From: an uncultured Eubacteriales bacterium
GTDB taxonomy: Bacteria; Bacillota; Clostridia; UMGS1810
Direction of reading: 5' to 3'
Assembly: GCA_902493665.1 (NCBI GenBank)
Contig: CABUQL010000060.1
Span: forward strand, 1 to 7,215
DNA length: 7,215 nt
In this document: positions 1-5,385 of the stretch, in pieces
Layout: every line of letters starts with the position of its first letter
How positions within the stretch are numbered: the stretch's first letter is position 1
The notes under the pieces: generated by a model
The model's input: only the letters and a program-made list of their open reading frames with translations
What the model was told of the DNA's origin: nothing
The model's database searches: none
Position numbers and translations under genes: made by a program

Positions 1-1596
1 TTCATCATGGTCGGAACCAAAGCTTATCGGGCCGATTTTATCGCTCATACCGAATTTTGTAACCATTTGGCGTGCAATTTTTGAAGCACGTTCGATATCG
101 TTTGACGCCCCGGTTGAAATGTCTTCCAAAACAAGCGATTCGGCAGTACGTCCGCCCAAAAGAACGACTATAGAATCAAGCATTTTGTTCTTGGTGTTGT
201 AATACATATCTTCGCTCGGAAGGCTCATCGTGTAGCCGCCGGCAGTTCCTCTCGGAATTATTGAAATCTGATGAACGGGGTCTTGCGACGGCAAAAGTTT
301 TGTGGCAATTGCATGGCCTGCCTCGTGGTAAGCCGTAAGCTTTTTTTCATGTTCGGACATATTGCGTGTCTTTTTCTCCGTACCGACAACAACTTTAATC
401 ATTGCGTCTTCAATTTCGCTCATATTAATAACGGTTTTGTCTCTGCGTGCGGAAAGAAGCGCTGCTTCATTTAAAAGATTTGCAAGGTCTGCGCCCGTAA
501 AACCTGCAGTCGTTTTTGCAACAACCGACAAGTCAACATCGTTTCCGAGCGGTTTTTTTCTTGAATGAACTTTTAATATTGCTTTTCTGCCTTCCATATC
601 GGGATAACCGACAACAACCTGTCTGTCAAAACGTCCCGGTCTTAAAAGAGCACTGTCCAAAATGTCGGGTCTGTTTGTTGCTGCAATAACGATTACGCCT
701 ATATTTGCGCCAAAACCGTCCATTTCGATAAGAAGCTGGTTAAGAGTCTGCTCACGTTCATCGTGTCCGCCTCCGAGACCTGCACCTCTCTGACGTCCAA
801 CGGCATCGATTTCATCTATAAAAATTATGCTCGGAGCGGCTTTTTTAGCCTGTTCAAAGATATCTCTTACACGCGATGCACCTACACCGACAAACATTTC
901 AACAAAATCGGAACCGCTTATAGCAAAGAACGGTACATTCGATTCGCCGGCGACTGCTTTTGCCAAAAGCGTTTTACCTGTTCCCGGAGGTCCCACCAAA
1001 AGAACTCCCCTAGGAATACGTGCACCGAGTTCTTTAAACTTTTCGGGAGCACGAAGAAAATCAACGATTTCCGATAATTCTGCCTTTTCGGCATCAGCGC
1101 CTGCAACATCGTCAAACGTTACGGCATCTTTATCTTTAACATAAATTTTTGCATGGCTTTTTCCGAATGACATAGCTTTTCCCGTTCCGCCGCCCTGTGA
1201 CTGACGGATAAAGAAAATCCAGAACCCACCTATTAAAAGTAATAAAAACAACGACGGAAGCATGGACATCCACCACGGAATTACCTGAGGCTGAGGACTT
1301 TCAATTGTCAAGCTTCCTTCCGAAACCTGTCTTTTTATTTGGTCGCCTGTAAGCTCATAAAGGAACTGCAACGACGGAATGTCGGCAGTAATATATGAAC
1401 CGTCTGTCTTTTTTGCAAGAACATTGTTGTTTTCGTCAATTTTCATTTCTGACACACTTGCGGTATTAATTTCGTTTACAAGTTCTGAAAATGTAATTTC
1501 AGAAGGTCCGCTTTGATGATTAAGAAGTGAAAAAACAACAATTATCATAGCAAACAACAGTATATAAAATCCGGCACCTTTTATGTATTTTTTCAA
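1..1596 (-). CDS. ftsH: ATP-dependent zinc metalloprotease FtsH (3' end outside the window)
   Basis: Membrane-anchored AAA+ protease that extracts and degrades misfolded membrane proteins and some soluble regulators. The frame is open from a TTG at 1594-1596 to the left edge: 532 residues, against roughly 600-650 for the family, so only the C-terminal end of the protease domain is missing. Seen in order: membrane segment about 8-28; extracytoplasmic domain about 35-105; second membrane segment about 111-130; a short Gly-rich linker; Walker A GPPGTGKT at 202-209; pore-loop MFVG at 234-237; Walker B IIFIDE at 257-262; second region of homology with ATNRPD at 306-311 and the RPGRFDR arginines at 319-325; zinc motif HEAGH at 424-428; and the likely third zinc ligand, Asp500, in GASND. 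All key residues are intact. The TTG start is chosen because GGAGG at 1606-1610 lies 9 bases upstream; an ATG at 1601-1603 is out of frame and only 2 bases from that SD. It follows hpt by 42 bases. Confidence 0.97.
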   Translation of the reverse strand, partial: MKKYIKGAGFYILLFAMIIVVFSLLNHQSGPSEITFSELVNEINTASVSEMKIDENNNVLAKKTDGSYITADIPSLQFLYELTGDQIKRQVSEGSLTIESPQPQVIPWWMSMLPSLFLLLLIGGFWIFFIRQSQGGGTGKAMSFGKSHAKIYVKDKDAVTFDDVAGADAEKAELSEIVDFLRAPEKFKELGARIPRGVLLVGPPGTGKTLLAKAVAGESNVPFFAISGSDFVEMFVGVGASRVRDIFEQAKKAAPSIIFIDEIDAVGRQRGAGLGGGHDEREQTLNQLLIEMDGFGANIGVIVIAATNRPDILDSALLRPGRFDRQVVVGYPDMEGRKAILKVHSRKKPLGNDVDLSVVAKTTAGFTGADLANLLNEAALLSARRDKTVINMSEIEDAMIKVVVGTEKKTRNMSEHEKKLTAYHEAGHAIATKLLPSQDPVHQISIIPRGTAGGYTMSLPSEDMYYNTKNKMLDSIVVLLGGRTAESLVLEDISTGASNDIERASKIARQMVTKFGMSDKIGPISFGSDHDE

Positions 1597-1638
1597 AATG
1601 CATCGCCTCCAATTTTATTATTGCCAAATACTAAACTT
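1597..1638 (-). other. hpt-ftsH intergenic gap
   Basis: These 42 AT-rich bases hold the ftsH SD (1606-1610). I see no inverted repeat followed by a T-run, so no terminator. AT-rich hexamers occur, but none form a convincing -35/-10 pair at 16-18 base spacing. In Bacillus ftsH can have its own promoter; if one exists here it may lie within the end of hpt. Confidence 0.5.
1606..1610 (-). promoter_or_regulatory. Shine-Dalgarno site of ftsH, deciding a TTG start
   Basis: On the minus strand GGAGG is followed by 9 bases and then TTG at 1594-1596, which opens the FtsH frame with a Lys-Lys-Tyr N-terminus just before the first membrane segment. The ATG at 1601-1603 sits only 2 bases after the SD and is in another frame. 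The next in-frame ATG is codon 17, inside the membrane segment and without an SD. Confidence 0.85.
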
Positions 1639-2181
1639 TTATGAGTAAATTTCTTTTTTCAGTATGGCGATATACGGAACATTTCTGTATTTTTGTGCGT
1701 AATCAAGACCGTAACCGACAACAAAATTGTCTTCAATTTCAAATCCGACGTAATCGGCTTCAATATCGGCTTTGCGTCTTGAAGGCTTGTCAAGAAATGC
1801 AACAACTTTAACACTTGCGGGATTTCTTGTTAAAAGAGTGTTTTTTAAGTTTTTAAGTGTAAGTCCCGTGTCAATTATATCTTCAACCAAAATAAGATGT
1901 TTTCCGTCAACGGGAACGTTTAAATCCTTAATGATTCTTATTGAACCCGAAGTTTCGGCAGAACTTCCGTAACTTGAAACCTGCATAAATTCAATAGAAC
2001 AAGGAAGGTCTATTCTTCTTGATAAATCTGCCATAAATATGTAAGATCCTTTTAAAATACAAACCAGAATTACATCTTTGCCTTTGTAATCTTCGGAAAT
2101 TTGCTTTCCTATTTCAGCCACTCTTTTTTTTATGTCTTCCTCTGAAAAAAGTATGGTTTCAAACTCATTGTTTAAATTCAT
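1639..2181 (-). CDS. hpt: Hypoxanthine (guanine) phosphoribosyltransferase
   Basis: Cytoplasmic purine-salvage enzyme that joins hypoxanthine (usually also guanine) to PRPP, giving IMP or GMP and pyrophosphate. The protein has 180 residues, the usual length for bacterial HPRT. Visible motifs: the pyrophosphate-binding loop LKGS at 43-46; the flexible-loop SSYG at 69-72; the PRPP signature LVEDIIDTGLT at 98-108 with its acidic pair Glu100-Asp101; the base-contacting Lys in LDKPSRR near 132; and DNFVVGYGLDY at 151-161, typical of this family rather than of adenine or xanthine enzymes. The start is ATG at 2179-2181, 6 bases after GAGGAG at 2188-2193. Its first 17 bases overlap the end of tilS, a sign of translational coupling. 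The gene is also called hprT. In Firmicutes the enzyme is known to be inhibited by (p)ppGpp, but that cannot be read from this sequence. Confidence 0.97.
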   Translation of the reverse strand: MNLNNEFETILFSEEDIKKRVAEIGKQISEDYKGKDVILVCILKGSYIFMADLSRRIDLPCSIEFMQVSSYGSSAETSGSIRIIKDLNVPVDGKHLILVEDIIDTGLTLKNLKNTLLTRNPASVKVVAFLDKPSRRKADIEADYVGFEIEDNFVVGYGLDYAQKYRNVPYIAILKKEIYS

Positions 2182-3535
2182 TTTTGTCTCCTCGTAGTTT
2201 TGTGATTTTTAATATTTTTTCAGTATTTTCATCAACTGCAAATTTACGGTCAATTCTGTATGGGAAAACTGCCAAAATTTCTGATTCGGCAGCTATTACC
2301 GGGGTTTTGCAACGCATATTCTGCGGTATTTTTAAATTTGAAAAATACTTTTTAATGCTTTGCGTTCCCGTCATACCGTAAGGCTGAAATTTGTCTCCGT
2401 TTCTTTTGTTTCTTATAAAAATATCGGAATTTATTTCATCACACGAAATAAAAATACTGTTATTTTCATCTTTTGAATTTGCATATTCATTATATGTTAT
2501 AAACTTGCTTTCAAATACTTCGTTTATTTCAGAAACGAGTGTTAAACCGTTTGTATTAAGCTTTAAACAAAACTCTTTATTCTCTTCATTTGCTATAAAC
2601 CATAATTTACCACAATTATTTATTACTGTCAAGTAAGAGGCAAAAATAAACTTTTTGCCGCTATTAAGTGAGGCTATTGCATTAATGTGGTGTGATGTCA
2701 AAACGCCTTTGCCGTTAAAGAATTTTTTTGCACATCTTGCGATAATGCGTTTTTTTATGCAGATATCGCAAACGTTTTTTGTATCAAAAACAAGACTGCC
2801 GTTTTCTTTTGAAACGTATTTCGCTTCATATATATCGGTTGTTTTTTCGATAAAATTGTTTTCCTCAAAAATCACCTTTGTATTATCGTAAATTGTGCTT
2901 ACAATGTTTGGATTTATTTCTGACATCGTTTTTAAAATATCATTTCTTACGATGTTTCTTGTGTAAATGTTTTCATTGTTAGTGCTGTCTGTAACATAGT
3001 TTTGGCCGATGTCGGAAAGATACTTTTCAATTTCGCATCTTTCGGCACATAAAAGCGGTCTTTTAATATTGCCGCTGACGCTTGCAATGCCTTTTAATCC
3101 GCTTATTGCCGACCCTCTTAATAGATTAATTATTACAGTTTCGGCACTGTCATTTTTATTATGCGCCACCGCTATAGAATTTGTGTGATATTTTTGTGAA
3201 AGTTTTGAAAAAAACTTATATCGCACATTTCTTCCGGCGGTTTCACATGAAATTTTTTCTCTTTTGCATATTTCTTTTATATCGGCGCTCAAAAGTTCAA
3301 ACGGCAAATTAAGTTTGTCTGCCAGAGCGCGGACAAAATCTTCGTCACGCTTTGCCTCGTCACCGCGTAAGTTGTGATTTATATGTGCAACGACGGTTTT
3401 GTATCCGAGTTTGTTTAATACCAGCAAAAGACAAACGGAATCAGCACCGCCCGACACACCCGTAATTATGGGATTTGCATCAAACATATTGTTTTCGTCG
3501 ATGAACTTTTTCACTTTTTCTTCAAAAATATGCAT
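2165..3535 (-). CDS. tilS: tRNA(Ile)-lysidine synthetase TilS
   Basis: Essential cytoplasmic enzyme that uses ATP and lysine to convert C34 of the CAU-anticodon tRNA-Ile to lysidine, so that the tRNA reads AUA and is charged with Ile. The protein has 456 residues, normal for the three-domain bacterial form. Seen: the N-type PP-loop SGGADS at 28-33; HINHNLRG at 51-58; ETAGRNVRY at 98-106; AHNKNDSAET at 124-133; LRGSAISGLKGI at 139-150; DSTN at 183-186 with YTRNIVR at 191-197; a divergent middle region; and a TilS C-terminal domain with RNGDKFQPYGM at 378-388. The AHNKNDSAET block departs from the textbook HHxDDxxET form but keeps the first His, the second Asp and the AET. ATG at 3533-3535 is preceded by AGGTG at 3540-3544, 12 bases after the dnaB stop. 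The gene ends in TGA and overlaps hpt by 17 bases. The tilS-hpt-ftsH order is a common Firmicutes arrangement. Confidence 0.96.
   Translation of the reverse strand: MHIFEEKVKKFIDENNMFDANPIITGVSGGADSVCLLLVLNKLGYKTVVAHINHNLRGDEAKRDEDFVRALADKLNLPFELLSADIKEICKREKISCETAGRNVRYKFFSKLSQKYHTNSIAVAHNKNDSAETVIINLLRGSAISGLKGIASVSGNIKRPLLCAERCEIEKYLSDIGQNYVTDSTNNENIYTRNIVRNDILKTMSEINPNIVSTIYDNTKVIFEENNFIEKTTDIYEAKYVSKENGSLVFDTKNVCDICIKKRIIARCAKKFFNGKGVLTSHHINAIASLNSGKKFIFASYLTVINNCGKLWFIANEENKEFCLKLNTNGLTLVSEINEVFESKFITYNEYANSKDENNSIFISCDEINSDIFIRNKRNGDKFQPYGMTGTQSIKKYFSNLKIPQNMRCKTPVIAAESEILAVFPYRIDRKFAVDENTEKILKITKLRGDKNEFKQ
2188..2193 (-). promoter_or_regulatory. Shine-Dalgarno site of hpt inside the tilS end
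   Basis: GAGGAG on the minus strand lies 6 bases before the hpt ATG and within the last codons of tilS. Ribosomes finishing tilS stop 12 bases past the first base of the hpt start codon, so re-initiation or coupled translation is likely. Confidence 0.8.
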
Positions 3536-3539
3536 TTTG

Positions 3540-3544
3540 CACCT
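3540..3544 (-). promoter_or_regulatory. Shine-Dalgarno site of tilS
   Basis: AGGTG on the minus strand, 4 bases before the tilS ATG, within the 12-base dnaB-tilS gap. It is weaker than the GGAGG sites of dnaB and ftsH, which may suit translation by ribosomes arriving from dnaB. Confidence 0.55.
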
Positions 3545-3547
3545 GCT

Positions 3548-4879
3548 TTACTGCCCCGGCTCCGTATGTACGTTGTCGATGTCCACAAACTGTGTAAATT
3601 CGCCGCGCCAGCCAATGTTAAATTTATCGAGAGAGCCGTTTCTGTGTTTTGCAATTATTACTTCCGCAAGATTTGCATCGGCACTGTCGTTGTATCGTGA
3701 ATCTCTGTACAGGAAAAGTACAATGTCGGCATCCTGCTCAATTGCACCAGAATCCCTCAAGTCGCTTAGCTGAGGTCTGTGGTCGCCTCTTTTTTCGGAT
3801 TCACGGTTAAGTTGAGAAAGCGTGATAACGGGAACGTTAAGTTCTTTTGCCAAGATTTTTAAAAGTCTGCTGTTGTCGGAAACATCTTGCTGCCTGCTCT
3901 CTCTGCCGGTACCGGTCATAAGCTGAAGGTAATCGACAACTATTAAATCAAGTTTGCCTTTAAGTTTTAATCTTCTGCATTTTGCTCTGATTTCGGCAAT
4001 TGTAACACCCGGGGTGTCATCAATATATATATTTGATTTTGAAACGAGATCCATAGTTTTAACAAGATGCTCGCAGTCCTCCATCGTAAGGTCCCCCACC
4101 CTCATTTTCTGGCTGGGAATGAGCGCCTCAGATGAAAGAATTCTGTTTGCAAGCTGTTCTCTGCCCATTTCAAGGCTGAAAATCGCAACGCTTTTGCCGT
4201 ATCTGACCGCCGCATTTGTTGCGATATTTATTGCAAAACTCGTTTTACCCATAGAAGGACGCGCCGCAATTAGAATAAGGTCTGTCGGCTGAAGTCCCGC
4301 GGTTCTTTTGTCAAGCTCGGCAAAGCCTGTCGGAACACCCGTTACCGCGCCTTGGTTTTTTCTGAGCTCATCAAGTCTTGCAAGATTTTCAACAAGAATG
4401 TCTTTTATATGATGAATGTCTGTGTTATCCTTGCCCTGCGATATGTCAAGTATACGGGTTTCCGCAATGTTAATAACTTTATTTACATCGTTTTCGTTGT
4501 AGCAATTTGACAAAATATCGTTTGACGCTTTTATAAGATCACGCAAAATGGACTTGTCTTTAACAATTTGAATGTGAAATCTTAAATTTGCGGTTGTTGT
4601 AACCATAAAACGAAGCTGAGTAAGATATTCAACACCGCCGGCATTATCAAACGAAGGACCCAAAGTATCTTTTAAAGTAACGATATCAATAGGCTTTGCA
4701 CGGTTTGAAATTTCAATCATAGCCTCAAATATTTTTTTGTGCTGCTCAAGATAAAAATCTTTTATTTTTAGCACCGATGTTATATCCGACATGGATTCGT
4801 TATCGAATATAACAGAACCTAAAATTATTTGTTCGGCTTCAATGCTGTGCGGCATGGATTTAATAATTTCTTCAGCCAT
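3548..4879 (-). CDS. dnaB: Replicative DNA helicase DnaB (called DnaC in Bacillus)
   Basis: Hexameric ATP-driven 5'-3' helicase that unwinds DNA at the replication fork and interacts with primase and the loader. It has 443 residues from the ATG at 4877-4879, a normal full length with no intein. The N-terminal helical domain (about 8-110) opens with the family hallmark PHSIEAEQIILGS. After a linker comes the RecA-like domain: VPTGFAELD at about 182-190; Walker A ARPSMGKTS with Lys212 and Thr213; the catalytic Glu237 in SLEM; Walker B LIVVDYLQL with Asp316; SQLNRESEKR; DLRDSGAIEQDAD; and the Arg-finger region KHRNG with Arg413. The frame extends 4 codons further, to a TTG at 4889-4891, but that TTG overlaps the SD GGAGG at 4885-4889. 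The ATG lies 5 bases downstream of the SD and is clearly the start. One local variant is VSDNSRLLK where relatives usually have VSEISRxLK. The gene follows rplI by 15 bases. Confidence 0.98.
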   Translation of the reverse strand: MAEEIIKSMPHSIEAEQIILGSVIFDNESMSDITSVLKIKDFYLEQHKKIFEAMIEISNRAKPIDIVTLKDTLGPSFDNAGGVEYLTQLRFMVTTTANLRFHIQIVKDKSILRDLIKASNDILSNCYNENDVNKVINIAETRILDISQGKDNTDIHHIKDILVENLARLDELRKNQGAVTGVPTGFAELDKRTAGLQPTDLILIAARPSMGKTSFAINIATNAAVRYGKSVAIFSLEMGREQLANRILSSEALIPSQKMRVGDLTMEDCEHLVKTMDLVSKSNIYIDDTPGVTIAEIRAKCRRLKLKGKLDLIVVDYLQLMTGTGRESRQQDVSDNSRLLKILAKELNVPVITLSQLNRESEKRGDHRPQLSDLRDSGAIEQDADIVLFLYRDSRYNDSADANLAEVIIAKHRNGSLDKFNIGWRGEFTQFVDIDNVHTEPGQ

Positions 4880-4884
4880 TTTTT

Positions 4885-4889
4885 CCTCC
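4885..4889 (-). promoter_or_regulatory. Shine-Dalgarno site of dnaB, fixing the ATG start
   Basis: GGAGG on the minus strand, 5 bases before the ATG at 4877-4879. It shares a base with an in-frame TTG at 4889-4891, so that TTG cannot be the start served by this site. The correct protein begins Met-Ala-Glu-Glu. Confidence 0.9.
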
Positions 4890-4894
4890 AAGTA

Positions 4895-5341
4895 TTATTG
4901 AGCGCTTACAATAACCTTTAAAACGCCCTGAATTTGCGGATAAAGTTTAATATCAACGTTAAACTCGCCTATCGATTTAATGCCGTCGTGAAGCACAAAT
5001 TTTCTTTTGTCAATGCTTATATTGTGCTGCTTTTTAAGTTCGTCGAATAAATCTTTGCTTGTTATAGAACCGAAAAGTTTGCCGTTTTCACCGCATTTTG
5101 CAGTAATTTTTACAGAAATGGTTTTAAGTTTTTCGCTGAGTGCTCTTGCCTGTTCTTCTTCTGTGTCTTTCTTAAATTTAATGGAATCATTTTTTCCTTT
5201 TATATCATTAAGATTTGATGCCGTAGCCTCAATGGCAACCCCTTTAGGAAGAAGAAAATTCTTTGCGTATCCGTCGCTGACGTTTTTTACTTCGCCTTTT
5301 TTCCCCTGACCTTTAACATCTGCAGTAAAAATAACTTTCAT
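4895..5341 (-). CDS. rplI: 50S ribosomal protein L9 (bL9)
   Basis: Two-domain protein that binds 23S rRNA at the base of the L1 stalk and helps keep the reading frame during translation. The protein has 148 residues, the typical length. The N-terminal domain carries the family signature, starting with MKVIFTADVKGQGKKGEVK and continuing through VSDGYAKNFLLPKGVA to about residue 36. A long charged helix (about 40-75) leads to the C-terminal RNA-binding domain with GENGKLFGSITSKDL near 84-98 and a DGIKSIGEF block near 119-127. The start is ATG at 5339-5341, with GAGGG at 5351-5355 upstream. It lies 44 bases after gdpP and 15 before dnaB. The gdpP-rplI-dnaB order is the standard Firmicutes context, as in Bacillus yybT-rplI-dnaC. 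Confidence 0.98.
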   Translation of the reverse strand: MKVIFTADVKGQGKKGEVKNVSDGYAKNFLLPKGVAIEATASNLNDIKGKNDSIKFKKDTEEEQARALSEKLKTISVKITAKCGENGKLFGSITSKDLFDELKKQHNISIDKRKFVLHDGIKSIGEFNVDIKLYPQIQGVLKVIVSAQ

Positions 5342-5350
5342 AATTTGTAT

Positions 5351-5355
5351 CCCTC
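5351..5355 (-). promoter_or_regulatory. Shine-Dalgarno site of rplI
   Basis: GAGGG on the minus strand, 9 bases before the rplI ATG, in the 44-base gdpP-rplI gap. The rest of that gap is AT-rich, with no stem-loop and no clear -35/-10 pair that I can see. Confidence 0.65.
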
Positions 5356-5385
5356 ACTGTTCTTTTATTTTTGTCGCATATTAAA

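Noticed and set aside
827..1144. 105-codon plus-strand open frame opposite ftsH
   Set aside because: It lies wholly opposite the conserved AAA+ core of ftsH, has no recognisable motif, and the overlapping frame at 763-1077 is equally long. This is a by-product of codon bias on the real strand.
3906..3915. Perfect palindrome CCGGTACCGG
   Set aside because: It falls inside dnaB and is explained by codons for a Thr-Gly-Thr-Gly stretch. It is a single short copy with no flanking signals.
3399..4292. Plus-strand open frames of 112-124 codons at 3399-3773 and 3954-4292
   Set aside because: Both are antisense to conserved parts of tilS and dnaB; their Ser/Leu/Phe-rich composition is typical of reverse-strand shadows.
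3548..4879. Possible intein in dnaB, a frequent intein host
   Set aside because: Length is normal and the Walker A and downstream motifs are uninterrupted.
4889..4891. TTG as the start of dnaB
   Set aside because: It overlaps the GGAGG SD, which is correctly spaced for the ATG at 4877-4879.
5342..5385. Possible terminator or promoter between gdpP and rplI
   Set aside because: The gap has T/A-runs but no GC stem before them and no -35/-10 pair with suitable spacing.
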